From Paracidovorax cattleyae (GTDB lineage: Bacteria > Pseudomonadota > Gammaproteobacteria > Burkholderiales > Burkholderiaceae_C): DNA of 64,000 nucleotides. Below the pieces are notes generated by a model. It saw only the letters and a program-made list of their open reading frames with translations. It did no database searches and had not been told where the DNA came from. Below, one piece after another: positions 16,650 through 26,509 of the stretch. The stretch is from NCBI RefSeq assembly GCF_900104515.1, contig NZ_FNJL01000014.1, positions 1-64,000 of the forward strand, in the 5' to 3' direction. A program made the translations under genes and the position numbers. How positions within the stretch are numbered: position 1 is the stretch's first letter; every line of letters begins with the position of its first letter.

Positions 16650-18401
16650 ATGGGCATTTTTGGTTCCTCCCAATCGAAATCGGTGGCCGACCTGTTGGTC
16701 GAAACGCTGGCGAGCGCGGGCGTGCAACGCATCTGGGGTGTCACCGGCGACAGCCTGAACGCCATCAACGACAGCCTGCGCCGGCACGGCGGCATCGAGT
16801 GGATGCACGTGCGCCACGAAGAGGCCGGCGCCTTCGCCGCGGGCGCCGAGGCCCAGGTCACGGGGCGGCTCGCCGTGTGCGCGGGCAGTTGCGGGCCGGG
16901 CAACCTGCACCTCATCAACGGGCTCTACGACTGCCAGCGCAACCACCAGCCCGTGCTGGCCATCGCCAGCCACATCCCCAGCAGCGAGATCGGCCTGGGG
17001 TACTTCCAGGAAACCCACCCGACCGAGCTGTTCCGCGAATGCAGCCATTTCTGCGAGATGGTGCAGGACCCGAAGCAGCTGCCCGAGGTGCTGCACCGTG
17101 CCATGCGCACCGCCATCGGCCGCCACGGGGTGGCCGTGATCGTGCTGCCCGGCGACGTGTCCACCCTCGACGCGCCCGAGAACGCCCGGCCGGATTTCGC
17201 GCCGCCGGCCGCGCCCCGCCTGCTGCCGGACGAGGCGGCGCTCGCGGACCTCGCCGCGCTGCTGAACCGCTCGGAGGCCGTGACCATCCTGGCCGGCGCC
17301 GGCACCGCCGGCGCGCACGACGAGGTGGTGGCCCTGGCGAGGGCACTGGCCGCACCGATCGTGCATGCCTTCCGAGGCAAGGAGCACATGGAATGGGACA
17401 ACCCGTTCGACGTCGGCATGACCGGCCTGATCGGTTTCTCGTCCGGCTACCACGCGATGCGCGAGTGCGACACGCTGCTCATGCTGGGTACGGACTTCCC
17501 GTACCGCGACTTCTATCCGGACAACGCGGCCATCGTGCAGATCGACCGCGACCCCGGCGCGCTGGGCCGGCGCGCACAGCTGCGCCTGGGGCTGGTGGCC
17601 GACGTGCGCGAGGCCGCCGCCCTGCTGGCTCCCCTCATCGGGCCGGGCCGCGACACCGGCTTTCTCGACAAGGCGCGCGAGCATTACCACGCGGCGCGCA
17701 AGGACCTGGACGAACTCGCGTCGCCGCGCGCCGGCGACGGGCCTCTGCACCCGCAGTTCGTAGCGGCCACGCTCGACCGGCTGGCGGCCGACGATGCAGT
17801 GTTCACCTTCGACGTCGGCACCCCCGCCATCTGGGCCGCGCGCTACCTGCGCATGAACGGCCGGCGGCGGCTGATCGGCTCCTTCAACCACGGCTCGATG
17901 GCCAATGCGATGCCGCAGGCGCTGGGTGCGCAGGCCGTGCGGCCCGACCGCCAGGTGGTATCCATCTCCGGCGACGGCGGCCTCGCCATGCTGATGGGCG
18001 ACATGCTGACGGCCGTGCAGATGAAGCTGCCGATCAAGATCGTGCTCATCAACAACGGCGTGCTCGGCTTCGTGCAGATGGAGCAGAAGGCCTCGGGCTA
18101 CCTGGACACCAACGTCGCGCTGCAGAACCCGGATTTCAGTGCCATCGCGAACGGCATGGGCTTCCTGGGCCTGCGCGTCGCCCGCTCGGACGAACTCGAG
18201 CCCGCCCTGGTGCGGGCGCTGGCCCACGACGGCCCGGCCCTGGTGGACGTGCTGGTGGACCCGATGGAGCTGTCGATGCCGCCGAAGATCCGGGCCGCGC
18301 AGGTCAAGGGCTTCAGCCTGTACGCCGCGCGGGCGGTGATGAGCGGCCGGGGCGACGAACTCGTCGAGCTGGCGAAAACCAACCTGCTGCGCCGGAGGTG
18401 A
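16650..18401 (+). CDS. poxB: Thiamine-diphosphate-dependent pyruvate oxidase/dehydrogenase (PoxB type)
   Basis: A 583-residue enzyme of the pyruvate oxidase family: oxidative decarboxylation of pyruvate to acetate and CO2 with FAD and quinone. Three domains are visible: N-terminal PYR ([14 protein letters not shown] with the catalytic Glu), central FAD domain, and C-terminal PP domain with [11 protein letters not shown] ... LINN, the TPP-binding motif. I chose the ATG at 16650, nine bases after GGGAG; the TTG at 16644 is too close. A TAGAAT box at 16611-16616 is a candidate -10. A related TPP enzyme with another substrate cannot be excluded. Confidence 0.85.
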   Translation: MGIFGSSQSKSVADLLVETLASAGVQRIWGVTGDSLNAINDSLRRHGGIEWMHVRHEEAGAFAAGAEAQVTGRLAVCAGSCGPGNLHLINGLYDCQRNHQPVLAIASHIPSSEIGLGYFQETHPTELFRECSHFCEMVQDPKQLPEVLHRAMRTAIGRHGVAVIVLPGDVSTLDAPENARPDFAPPAAPRLLPDEAALADLAALLNRSEAVTILAGAGTAGAHDEVVALARALAAPIVHAFRGKEHMEWDNPFDVGMTGLIGFSSGYHAMRECDTLLMLGTDFPYRDFYPDNAAIVQIDRDPGALGRRAQLRLGLVADVREAAALLAPLIGPGRDTGFLDKAREHYHAARKDLDELASPRAGDGPLHPQFVAATLDRLAADDAVFTFDVGTPAIWAARYLRMNGRRRLIGSFNHGSMANAMPQALGAQAVRPDRQVVSISGDGGLAMLMGDMLTAVQMKLPIKIVLINNGVLGFVQMEQKASGYLDTNVALQNPDFSAIANGMGFLGLRVARSDELEPALVRALAHDGPALVDVLVDPMELSMPPKIRAAQVKGFSLYAARAVMSGRGDELVELAKTNLLRRR

Positions 18402-18502
18402 TGGCAGCCGGCGCCGCGCCGGGCCGGGGAGGCTCTTAAAATCATCCGTTGCGCCCGGAGCCGTCCGCCCGGGCCGCACTCCCCTCAGAAAGCCCGCTCC
18501 CG

Positions 18503-20608
18503 ATGCCCGCACGCAAGATCTTCGTCACCACCGCCCTGCCGTATGCCAACGGCAACTTCCACATCGGCCACATCATGGAATACATCCAGGCCGACATCTG
18601 GGTGCGGTTCCAGCGCATGCAGGGCGCCGAGGTGAACTTCGTCGGCGCGGACGACACGCACGGCGCGCCGATCATGATCGCCGCCGAGAAGGCCGGCAAG
18701 ACGCCGCAGCAGTTCGTGGCCGACATCGCCGCCGGCCGCAAGCCCTACCTGGAGGGCTTCCACATCCGCTTCGACAACTGGCACAGCACGGATGCGCCCG
18801 AGAACCACGAACTCGCCCGCCAGATCTACCGCGATCTGCAGGCCGCAGGTCTGATCGAGACACGCACCATCGAACAGTTCTTCGACCCCGAGAAGAACAT
18901 GTTCCTGCCGGACCGCTTCATCAAGGGTGAATGCCCGCGGTGCCACGCCAGGGACCAGTACGGCGACAACTGCGAGAACTGCGGCGCGGTGTATGCGCCC
19001 ACCGACCTGATCGAACCCTATTCGGCGCTCTCCGGCGCCAAGCCCGTGCTGAAAAGCTCCGACCACTTCTTCTTCCAGCTGTCCGACCCGCGCTGCGTCG
19101 CCTTCCTGCAGGAATGGACGCAGGACGGCCGCCTGCAGCCCGAGGTGGCCAACAAGGTCAAGGAATGGTTCTCGGTGCGCACCAACCCCGACGGCACCAC
19201 CAGCGAAGGCCTGGGCGACTGGGACATCAGCCGCGACGCGCCCTACTTCGGCATCGAGATCCCGGATGCGCCGGGCAAGTACTTCTACGTCTGGCTGGAC
19301 GCGCCCGTGGGCTACCTCGCCTCGCTCAAGAACCTGCTGGAAAAGCGCGGGCAGAGCTACGACGACTACGTGGCCGATCCGCAGCTGGAGCAGGTCCACT
19401 TCATCGGCAAGGACATCGTCACCTTCCACACGCTGTTCTGGCCCGCGATGCTGAAGTTCAGCGGCCGCAAGACGCCGGATGCGGTCTTCGTGCACGGCTT
19501 CCTCACCGTGAACAACGGCGAGAAGATGAGCAAGAGCCGCGGCACGGGACTCGATCCGCTCAAGTACCTGGGCCTGGGCATGAATGCCGAGTGGCTGCGC
19601 TACTACCTCGCTGCCAAGCTCAACGGCCGCAACGAGGACATCGACTTCAACGCCGAAGACTTCATGGCGCGGGTCAACAGCGACCTGATCGGCAAGTTCG
19701 TGAACATCGCGAGCCGCGCCGCGGGCTTTCTCACCAAACGCTTCGGCGGCCGGCTCGGCACGCCCGATGCCGACGGCGCGGCGCTGCTCGATGCCCTGCG
19801 CGCCCAGGCCGGTGCCATCGCCGAGGCCTACGAGCGGCGCGATACCGCACGCGCCGTGCGCGAGACCATGCTGCTGGCCGACCGCGTGAACGAATACGTG
19901 GATGCGCGCAAGCCCTGGGAACTCGCCAGGCAGGAAGGCCAGGAGGCCGCGCTGCAGGCCGCCTGCACCACCTGCATCGAGGCCTTCCGCCTGCTCACGC
20001 TCTACCTCAAGCCCGTGCTGCCGGCCCTGGCGGCGCAAGTGGAAGCGTTCCTGAACGTCCAGCCGCTCACCTTCGCCGATGCGCCCGCCCTGCTGGGCGA
20101 GGGCCACGCCATCGGCGCCTACCAGCACCTGATGCAGCGGGTGGACATCAAGCAGCTCGAAGCGCTCTTCGAGCCCCCGGCCGCCGCTGCCGCACCCGCA
20201 GCGTCCGCCGATGCCGATGCCGATGCCGATGCCGGAGCGGACGCGCCGGGCGGCGAAGCGATCGCTCCCACCGTCACCATCGACGACTTCGCGAAGATCG
20301 ACCTGCGCATCGCACTGATCGTGAACTGCGAGCCGGTCGAGGGCTCCACCAAGCTGCTGCGCCTCACGCTCGACGTGGGCGAAGGCCGCCACCGCAACGT
20401 CTTCAGCGGTATCGCGAGCGCCTACCGCCCCGAAGAACTCGTGGGCAAATTGACCGTGATGGTCGCCAACCTCGCGCCGCGCAAGATGAAGTTCGGCGTG
20501 TCCGAAGGCATGGTGCTCGCGGCCAGCCACGGTGACGAGAAGGCGCATCCGGGCATCCATGTGCTGAATCCGTGGCCTGGGGCTACGCCGGGCATGCGGG
20601 TCAGGTGA
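18503..20608 (+). CDS. metG: Methionyl-tRNA synthetase
   Basis: Charges tRNA-Met. The 701-residue protein has the class I HIGH motif at 20-23, a zinc knuckle with Cys144, Cys147, Cys157 and Cys160, and KMSKS at 341-345. A Trbp111-like tRNA-binding domain closes the protein (about 595-701), giving the dimeric long form. An Asp-Ala linker before that domain is coded by a hexanucleotide repeat. The start is the ATG before the conserved [11 protein letters not shown]; a TAAAAT at 18437-18442 may be the -10 element. Confidence 0.97.
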   Translation: MPARKIFVTTALPYANGNFHIGHIMEYIQADIWVRFQRMQGAEVNFVGADDTHGAPIMIAAEKAGKTPQQFVADIAAGRKPYLEGFHIRFDNWHSTDAPENHELARQIYRDLQAAGLIETRTIEQFFDPEKNMFLPDRFIKGECPRCHARDQYGDNCENCGAVYAPTDLIEPYSALSGAKPVLKSSDHFFFQLSDPRCVAFLQEWTQDGRLQPEVANKVKEWFSVRTNPDGTTSEGLGDWDISRDAPYFGIEIPDAPGKYFYVWLDAPVGYLASLKNLLEKRGQSYDDYVADPQLEQVHFIGKDIVTFHTLFWPAMLKFSGRKTPDAVFVHGFLTVNNGEKMSKSRGTGLDPLKYLGLGMNAEWLRYYLAAKLNGRNEDIDFNAEDFMARVNSDLIGKFVNIASRAAGFLTKRFGGRLGTPDADGAALLDALRAQAGAIAEAYERRDTARAVRETMLLADRVNEYVDARKPWELARQEGQEAALQAACTTCIEAFRLLTLYLKPVLPALAAQVEAFLNVQPLTFADAPALLGEGHAIGAYQHLMQRVDIKQLEALFEPPAAAAAPAASADADADADAGADAPGGEAIAPTVTIDDFAKIDLRIALIVNCEPVEGSTKLLRLTLDVGEGRHRNVFSGIASAYRPEELVGKLTVMVANLAPRKMKFGVSEGMVLAASHGDEKAHPGIHVLNPWPGATPGMRVR
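20207..20230. repeat. Hexanucleotide repeat (GCCGAT)4 in metG
   Basis: Four perfect tandem copies code for Ala-Asp pairs in the linker between the catalytic body and the tRNA-binding domain of MetG. Changes in copy number would keep the frame, so this is a likely site of length variation between strains. Confidence 0.85.
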
Positions 20609-20650
20609 TTTCGTTTTCGATGATGTATTTGCATCAATCGATTCTCCGGG

Positions 20651-20673
20651 CACCCTGCTGAGAGGGCAGGGTG
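20651..20673 (+). terminator. Hairpin downstream of metG
   Basis: CACCCTGC and GCAGGGTG form an 8-base stem with a 7-base loop 43 bases after the metG stop. There is no run of T after it, so it is either a weak terminator or a processing hairpin. It marks the edge of the AT-rich islet. Confidence 0.45.
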
Positions 20674-20707
20674 TCGGCATTAAATTATTAGCCAAGATAA
20701 ATTAACA

Positions 20708-21436
20708 TTGTCAAGCCCGCAAAAATCAGGTTTCGAAAAATGGCAAGACGGCATCAACAAAGCCGCAAACAACGCAAATTGGAACGTATTGGATTGTGAA
20801 ATCCAGACCGCAGTCAATGAATATAACCGTCATCTCTCCGTCACACCAGGCTATATAGCACTGGATTGGCAACTCATCAAAGCAATGGTCTGGGTGGAAA
20901 CCGGGGCAGAAAGCCCCAAATGGACATCAAACCCAATGCAAATAGGGAACCCTGGTGATCCAGGGCTCAGTGCTCTCCTCACGGGAGATGAAGGGGGCGA
21001 TCTCATCATCCCACCTGCATGGAAAAGCAGATTGACGATTGGCACAGCAACCACAATACCATCACACAATATTCGCGCAGGAATTGGCTATCTGCTTATG
21101 CGCTTAGCCACTTACAACATTAAAAGTATTCCCGATGCGGACAATTTTGTTTATGAAGTAAAAATAAAATCCGGCGACAGCATTGCCAAGATTGCCAAAG
21201 AAAACAACAGCACAATCGAAACAATAAAAGCCCTCAATCCTGGTGTGCATATATTAAAAATTGGGCAATCGCTGAAATATCAAAAAGCGTCTATGAAGAA
21301 AATAATCACAGGATGGAACATGATCGCCACATCGAGCGTAGCTGAAAAATACAATGTAGGCGATCCTCTCTATTCAAGAAAATTGGATTACTGCCTTCTC
21401 CTCATCAGGAAAATCAAAGTCCCGATATGCGCATGA
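20708..21436 (+). CDS. Muramidase/lytic transglycosylase-like effector with internal LysM domain
   Basis: A 242-residue protein without a signal peptide. Residues 30-140 look like a lysozyme-fold domain: a helix with the probable catalytic Glu64 (IKAMVWVETGAESPKW), then NPMQIGNPGDPGL and NIRAGIGYLL. A LysM peptidoglycan-binding module spans about 148-193 (VKIKSGDSIAKIAKENN). The tail has YNVGDPLYSRKLDY, similar to the closing motif of related muramidases. The lack of export signal, the AT-rich context and the following secreted partner suggest a type VI secretion effector. The start is TTG with a poor ribosome site and is uncertain. Confidence 0.65.
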   Translation: MSSPQKSGFEKWQDGINKAANNANWNVLDCEIQTAVNEYNRHLSVTPGYIALDWQLIKAMVWVETGAESPKWTSNPMQIGNPGDPGLSALLTGDEGGDLIIPPAWKSRLTIGTATTIPSHNIRAGIGYLLMRLATYNIKSIPDADNFVYEVKIKSGDSIAKIAKENNSTIETIKALNPGVHILKIGQSLKYQKASMKKIITGWNMIATSSVAEKYNVGDPLYSRKLDYCLLLIRKIKVPICA

Positions 21437-21852
21437 TGGAAAAAATTTCATTAGCACTCTACTTGGGATGCTTTGCTTTCGTCACAGCTGCGGCGACGCA
21501 AAATTTTTTCGGCACATATGAAGGCACTGGCAGAGCATGCTCTGGAAGCTTGAACGTTCGAGAAAAGAGCGTCGAATGGCGATCAGCCTTCAGCGTCTGC
21601 CACACAGCGCGATACGAGGCATTGGAGAAGAATAACAACAGCAATCCAAAACGGATCGTTCTCCATTTGGAGAAAACGGCCAAAGAATGCCGCTATCCAG
21701 TCATCGAGATGGAACAGGCAGGAAATTACAACTGGAATGTGATAGGCTATCCGTCCCTGGAGGCATATCGCAACAGGAAATTGCCTGACTGGAGCAACTC
21801 ATCATTGCCGGAAAGGCAAACACTGTCATGTCCGATGGTCGGCCCCAATTGA
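21427..21852 (+). CDS. Secreted small protein, candidate immunity partner of the muramidase
   Basis: A 141-residue protein with an N-terminal signal sequence (ISLALYLGCFAFVTAAA) and a mature domain with four cysteines that can form two disulfides. It overlaps the muramidase gene by ten bases around ATGATG, so the two are translationally coupled. A periplasmic protein encoded directly behind a cell-wall hydrolase fits an immunity protein that protects the producer's own wall. Family not recognised; no sequence similarity to MliC or PliI is evident by eye. Confidence 0.6.
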   Translation: MRMMEKISLALYLGCFAFVTAAATQNFFGTYEGTGRACSGSLNVREKSVEWRSAFSVCHTARYEALEKNNNSNPKRIVLHLEKTAKECRYPVIEMEQAGNYNWNVIGYPSLEAYRNRKLPDWSNSSLPERQTLSCPMVGPN

Positions 21853-21919
21853 AACCGATGGGGCCGCGGCAGACAGCCCTTTGTACCGCGGTTTGCTGAC
21901 ACGAAAAGGAAGGGCCGCA

Positions 21920-22240
21920 ATGCCTGCTGCTTCGCGCTTTTTGCGCGCCCTGACGCGGTCGTTCGCTCTAACAGCCTGCCTGTCCGGGCTCGCCGGCTGC
22001 ACCGTGGTGAGCGTGGCCACCACGGCCGTCGGCGTCACCGCGAGCGCCGTCGGGCTGGCGGCCGATGCCGCCATCGGCACGGTGAAGATCGTCGGCAAGG
22101 GCGTGGGTATGGCGGCCGATGCCGTCACGGGTGGCGAATCAGACGACAGCGGCATCCACATCCGTGAGTCGATCCGTCCGGCCCCGGTGCAGGCCGCCCC
22201 CGCGCCGCCTTACCCGGCCACGCCCTATTCCCCCACGTAG
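21920..22240 (+). CDS. Small lipoprotein
   Basis: A 106-residue protein with a lipoprotein signal sequence ending in LSGLAGC, followed by an Ala/Val/Gly-rich stretch that resembles a glycine-zipper-like membrane segment and a Pro/Ala tail. The ATG at 21920 is set by AAGGAAGGG just upstream; an ORF-extending ATG at 21881 has no support. GC content is back to genomic level, so it lies outside the islet. Its last 16 bases overlap the convergent YitT-like gene. Function unknown. Confidence 0.7.
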   Translation: MPAASRFLRALTRSFALTACLSGLAGCTVVSVATTAVGVTASAVGLAADAAIGTVKIVGKGVGMAADAVTGGESDDSGIHIRESIRPAPVQAAPAPPYPATPYSPT

Positions 22241-22908
22241 CGACCCGGCCGGTGGCTGATCCAGAGGAACACGCTCATCACCACCGCCGCCAGCACCGAA
22301 TAGCCCACGCGCCCGGGCGGCACCACGAAGAGCGCCAGCGCCAGCACGGTGCAGTCGATCGCCATCTGCACCTTGCCGGCACGGATGCCGTGCCGGTTCT
22401 GCAGGTACAGCGCGACGATGGTGGCCCCGCCCAGGCTCGACTTGTGCCGCGCCAGGAACAGGCAGCCCGTGCCCAGCAGCAGGCCGCCCAGCACCGCCGC
22501 GAACAGGGGGTCGAGGTAGTCCACGTGCATCACATGTGGAAACATTTCGGTGAGCAGCGACAGCAGGGCCACGCTCAGGAAGGTCTTGATGGTGAACTCC
22601 CTCCCCATGCGCGTCCAGGCGAACCAGTAGAAGGGCAGGTTGACGGCGAAGAACAGCTTGCCGAAGGACACATCCGTCAGGTAATGCAGCAGGAACGCGA
22701 TGCCGGCCGTGCTGCCGATGAGCAGCCCGGCCTGCCCGAACAACATCAGGGCCATGGCCACGAACAGCGTGCCCGCGACCAGCGCCTGGACATCCTCGTA
22801 GCGGCCATGGCGCAGCGAAGGAATGGGAACCGGGATGGGATCGGGCGGCGTGGACGGCATGGCAGGCAGGATCGGCGAGAGGCGCAGAAGTGGATGTGCA
22901 GAAAGCAT
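22225..22908 (-). CDS. YitT-family (DUF161-type) membrane protein
   Basis: Up to 227 residues with five predicted membrane helices and the family's GLLIGSTAGIAFLLHYLTDVSFGKLFFAVNLPFYWFAW region (positions about 60-100), cited here only in part as its key pattern. Members are found in many bacteria with no settled function, possibly transport. Two starts are possible: ATG 22908 or ATG 22860 (MPSTPPDP); neither has a clear ribosome site. It is convergent with the small lipoprotein gene and overlaps it by 16 bases. Confidence 0.75.
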   Translation of the reverse strand: MLSAHPLLRLSPILPAMPSTPPDPIPVPIPSLRHGRYEDVQALVAGTLFVAMALMLFGQAGLLIGSTAGIAFLLHYLTDVSFGKLFFAVNLPFYWFAWTRMGREFTIKTFLSVALLSLLTEMFPHVMHVDYLDPLFAAVLGGLLLGTGCLFLARHKSSLGGATIVALYLQNRHGIRAGKVQMAIDCTVLALALFVVPPGRVGYSVLAAVVMSVFLWISHRPGRYVGE

Positions 22909-22963
22909 GCAAGCGGCGGGCCAGCGGCTTGCGGCCCTGCTGCGGCCCCTCCACCGCGCGAGC

Positions 22964-23533
22964 TCAGCGGCCGTCCTGCAGCTCGGCCGTGCTGCCGCTG
23001 CGCAGCACGCGGCCGCGGAGGTCGAAGGTTACGCTGAACGCCATCGGCTGCGTACCGCCGTCGTTCCAGCGCCAGTCCCAGACGGTTTCGCCCTTGCGTT
23101 CGAAGGTCATCATTTTCGCCGGCTTGCCGAGGCGTCGGCGCACCTCCTCCATGAGCATGCCGGGAGCGATGGTCTCGAACACATGCGGTGCGAGCACCTG
23201 GCGCAGCGCGCTCATGCGGCCATCGGGACCGATGGTGATCATGTAGTTCTGGTGTCCGGAAGGCTGGCGGTTGTACTCGAGCGTGCGCGCGCCGCCGGGC
23301 TCGTCCCAGATGCGCTCGGGCTCGCCGAAGCGGGCGCGCACGTCGGCCTCGGTCGAAACGCCTTCTTCCAGTTCGCGGATGCGCTGGGGGTCGCAGGCGG
23401 CAAGCAGCCAGAGCGCCGCGCCGCCCGCGGCGGCCACGGACAGCGCGCGGCGGCGCGCGGGAGAGGCAGGCCCCGCAGGGGCGGACAGGATCAGGGGGTG
23501 GAGGGAGGAAGCCGGGGACAGGGAAATCGTCAT
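22964..23533 (-). CDS. BamE/SmpA-OmlA-like lipoprotein
   Basis: A 189-residue envelope lipoprotein. The N-terminus has an Arg-rich region, a hydrophobic stretch and the lipobox LLAAC (Cys at about 47). The mature part contains two BamE-like repeats: GVSTEADVRARFGEPERIW and GMLMEEVRRRLGKPAKMM, each a short helix-loop with G-x-P. BamE proteins support outer membrane assembly, but this two-repeat form is usually uncharacterised. The chosen ATG precedes the signal; no strong ribosome site is visible. It diverges from the DUF3460 gene. Confidence 0.75.
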   Translation of the reverse strand: MTISLSPASSLHPLILSAPAGPASPARRRALSVAAAGGAALWLLAACDPQRIRELEEGVSTEADVRARFGEPERIWDEPGGARTLEYNRQPSGHQNYMITIGPDGRMSALRQVLAPHVFETIAPGMLMEEVRRRLGKPAKMMTFERKGETVWDWRWNDGGTQPMAFSVTFDLRGRVLRSGSTAELQDGR

Positions 23534-23689
23534 CGATGAGGAAAAAGGGAAGTGCGCGGCTGGCGCGGAATACGGATGGACTGGCGGCCCCGGGAACCGG
23601 AGCGGCGGGCAGAACGGCAGCCGGAAATGTAGCCTCGGCCGGCCCCCGGTAAAATCTCCGGTTGTTACAAAGACTCCGATCCGCCCGCC

Positions 23690-23893
23690 ATGTCCTTCTT
23701 CCGCCGCCCCGACTACCAGTCCGACGCCACCCAGTTCATCCAGAAGCTCAAGTCCGACCGGCCCGAACTCGACACCCAGCAGGTGGCGGGCCGCGCCCTG
23801 CTGTGGGACAAGCAGGTGGACCGCGACATCTGGGAGGAATATGACGAAGCCCGCGTGTCCCAGAAGCCCTACGTGTACCAGACCCAGGGCTGA
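23690..23893 (+). CDS. DUF3460 family protein
   Basis: A 67-residue soluble protein beginning MSFFRRPDYQSDATQFI and with ALLWDKQVDRDIWEEYDEARV, the whole-length signature of the small DUF3460 family common in beta-proteobacteria. Function unknown. A TAAAAT box at 23650-23655 lies 35 bases before the start and is a plausible -10. It precedes scpA by 74 bases on the same strand, and the two may be co-transcribed. Confidence 0.85.
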   Translation: MSFFRRPDYQSDATQFIQKLKSDRPELDTQQVAGRALLWDKQVDRDIWEEYDEARVSQKPYVYQTQG

Positions 23894-23967
23894 CCACGCC
23901 AGCCCATGGAACGGCTGGCACGCCGGTGCTCCGCAGGCGGCCCGCACCATCCGGCTGAAGGCAGCGC

Positions 23968-24819
23968 ATGAGCGCAGACATCGTGGACTCCCCGCCGCAG
24001 GCCGGTGACGCCGTGCAGGACGCCGCTGGCGGCCCGGCCGGCGACGCCGTGGCGCGGCTCTACGGAGAGCCCCTGTTCGCCCTGCCGCAGGACCTCTACA
24101 TCCCGCCCGATGCGCTGGAAGTGTTCCTGGAGGCCTTCGAGGGCCCGCTGGACCTGCTCCTCTACCTCATCCGCAAGCAGAATTTCAACATTCTCGACAT
24201 CCCGATGCTGGATGTCACGCGGCAGTACCTGGGCTACGTGGACGAGATCCGCAGCCGCAACCTGGAACTGGCGGCCGAGTACCTGCTCATGGCCGCGATG
24301 CTCATCGAGATCAAGTCGCGCATGCTGCTGCCGCCCAGGAAGCAGGAAGGCGCCCAGGAGCCGGAAGACCCGCGCGCCGAACTGGTGCGCCGGCTGCTGG
24401 AATACGAGCAGATCAAGCTCGCGGCGGCCAACCTGGGCAGGGCCCCGCAGTACGGCCGTGACTTCCTGCGCGCGCAGGTCCACATCGAGCAGAGCCTGGT
24501 GCAGCGGTTTCCCGACGTCCACGTGGCCGACCTGCAGGAGGCCTGGCGCGACATCCTCAAGCGCGCGAAACTCGTGCAGCACCACCGCATCACCCGAGAG
24601 GAACTGAGCGTGCGCGAGTATATGAGCGCCGTGCTCAAGACGCTGCAGGGCCGGCGCTTCGTCGAGTTCGAGGAACTGTTCGATCCCTCCAAGGGCTCCA
24701 CGGTGCTGGTGGTGACCTTCATCGCCCTGCTGGAACTGGGCAAGGAAACGCTGATCGAGATCACGCAGGCAGAGGCCTTCGCACCCATCTACGTGCGCCT
24801 CGCCTACACCCCGGTGTGA
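23968..24819 (+). CDS. scpA: Segregation and condensation protein A
   Basis: The kleisin of the Smc-ScpA-ScpB complex, which organises and helps separate chromosomes. The 283-residue protein has the N-terminal kleisin domain (EAFEGPLDLLLYLIRKQNFNI at about 53-73, shown by its GPLDLLLYLI core) and the C-terminal winged helix (about 225-275, VVTFIALLELGKE). The N-terminal 45 residues are a variable extension. scpB is not in the window. It is followed by nadB after 66 bases. Confidence 0.92.
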   Translation: MSADIVDSPPQAGDAVQDAAGGPAGDAVARLYGEPLFALPQDLYIPPDALEVFLEAFEGPLDLLLYLIRKQNFNILDIPMLDVTRQYLGYVDEIRSRNLELAAEYLLMAAMLIEIKSRMLLPPRKQEGAQEPEDPRAELVRRLLEYEQIKLAAANLGRAPQYGRDFLRAQVHIEQSLVQRFPDVHVADLQEAWRDILKRAKLVQHHRITREELSVREYMSAVLKTLQGRRFVEFEELFDPSKGSTVLVVTFIALLELGKETLIEITQAEAFAPIYVRLAYTPV

Positions 24820-24885
24820 ACCGCCGCCGCGGCGCCGCCTTCCGGCGGACAGCGGCCCCTTCCGACCCCCATCCTCCCGAACCGC

Positions 24886-26475
24886 ATGGCCTCCTTCGAC
24901 TACGACGTCCTCATCATCGGCAGCGGCCTCGCGGGCCTGTCCACCGCGCTGCACCTCGCCCCAACGCACCGCGTGGCCGTGCTCACCAAGCGGGGGCTGG
25001 CCGACGGCGCCAGCGGCTGGGCCCAGGGCGGCATCGCTGCCGTGCTGGCCGAGGGCGACACTTTCGATGCCCACGTGCACGACACGCTCGTGGCGGGTGC
25101 GGGGCTGTGCGACCTCGCCGCCACGCGCGCCGTGGTCGAGGGCGCGCCGCAGGCGATCCAGTGGCTGCAGACCCTGGGCGTGCCGTTCTCCGAGGAAGCG
25201 CCGGGCCGGCTGCACCTGACGCGCGAAGGCGGCCACGGCGCCCGGCGCATCGTGCATGCCACCGATGCCACCGGCGCGGCCGTGCAGCGCACCCTGCTGG
25301 ACAAGGTGCGCGCCACGCCCGGCATCACCCTGCTGGAGCAGCACACGCTGGTGGACCTGATCACCGCCCGCAAGCTCGGCCTGCCCGGCCCGCAGCGCTG
25401 CCTGGGGCTCTATGCGCTCGACGAGGCCACCGACACCGTGCACACCTTCCGTGCGCAACACACCGTGCTGGCGACGGGCGGCGCCGGCAAGGTGTACCTC
25501 TATACCAGCAACCCGGACACGGCCACGGGCGACGGCATCGCCGCCGCATGGCGCGCAGGCTGCCGGGTGCAGAACATGGAGTTCATCCAGTTCCACCCCA
25601 CCTGCCTCTACCACCCGCAGGCCAAGTCATTCCTGATCAGCGAAGCGGTGCGCGGCGAGGGCGGGCGCCTGCTGCGGCCCGACGGCACGCGCTTCATGCC
25701 GGCGCACGACGAGCGCGCCGAACTCGCCCCGCGCGACGTGGTCGCCCGGGCCATCGACTTCGAGATGAAGACCCACGGGCTCGACTGCGTGCACCTGGAC
25801 ATCTCGCACCAGAGCCCGGAATTCCTGCAGGCGCACTTCCCGACCATCCTCGCGCGCTGCGCGGAGCTGGGCATCGACATCACGCGCCAGCCCATCCCCG
25901 TGGTGCCCGCCGCCCACTACACCTGCGGCGGCGTGCTCACCGACCTCGCGGGGCGCACCGACCTCGCGGGCCTGCATGCCATCGGAGAAACCGCCTGCAC
26001 CGGCCTGCACGGCGCCAACCGCCTGGCGAGCAACTCGCTGGTGGAGTGCATGGTGTTCGCACGCGCCGCCGCCGGCGCCATCCTTGCCGCACAACCGGCC
26101 TCCATCGCACCAGCGGCCCTGCCCGCCTGGGACGACAGCCGCGTGACCGATGCCGACGAGCGCGTGGTCATCTCGCACAACTGGGACGAGCTGCGCCGCT
26201 TCATGTGGGACTACGTGGGCATCGTGCGCACCGACAAGCGCCTGGAGCGCGCCGCGCACCGCATCGCGCTGCTGCAGGCGGAGATCGCCGAGTTCTATGC
26301 GAACTTCCACGTCTGCCGCGACCTGCTGGAGCTGCGCAATCTCGTGCAGGTGGCCGAGCTCATCGTGCGCTCGGCCCAGCAGCGGCGCGAAAGCCGCGGC
26401 CTGCACTACAGCCGCGACTGGCCCGCCATGGCCGCGCCCGCGGCCCCCACCCTCCTGGTGCCGCCGGTCCGCTGA
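24886..26475 (+). CDS. nadB: L-aspartate oxidase
   Basis: First enzyme of de novo NAD synthesis: oxidises L-aspartate to iminoaspartate using FAD. The 529-residue flavoprotein has the dinucleotide fold GSGLAGLSTAL at 13-23, GASGWAQGGIAA, the active-site region HPTCLYHP and the C-terminal helical domain with DYVGIVRTDKRLERA. Length and motifs are normal. The partner genes nadA and nadC lie 10 kb downstream on the other strand. The biotin operon begins 34 bases later. Confidence 0.96.
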   Translation: MASFDYDVLIIGSGLAGLSTALHLAPTHRVAVLTKRGLADGASGWAQGGIAAVLAEGDTFDAHVHDTLVAGAGLCDLAATRAVVEGAPQAIQWLQTLGVPFSEEAPGRLHLTREGGHGARRIVHATDATGAAVQRTLLDKVRATPGITLLEQHTLVDLITARKLGLPGPQRCLGLYALDEATDTVHTFRAQHTVLATGGAGKVYLYTSNPDTATGDGIAAAWRAGCRVQNMEFIQFHPTCLYHPQAKSFLISEAVRGEGGRLLRPDGTRFMPAHDERAELAPRDVVARAIDFEMKTHGLDCVHLDISHQSPEFLQAHFPTILARCAELGIDITRQPIPVVPAAHYTCGGVLTDLAGRTDLAGLHAIGETACTGLHGANRLASNSLVECMVFARAAAGAILAAQPASIAPAALPAWDDSRVTDADERVVISHNWDELRRFMWDYVGIVRTDKRLERAAHRIALLQAEIAEFYANFHVCRDLLELRNLVQVAELIVRSAQQRRESRGLHYSRDWPAMAAPAAPTLLVPPVR

Positions 26476-26509
26476 ACACAGCCCGGCCCCTTTCTCCTTT
26501 TTTCGACGC

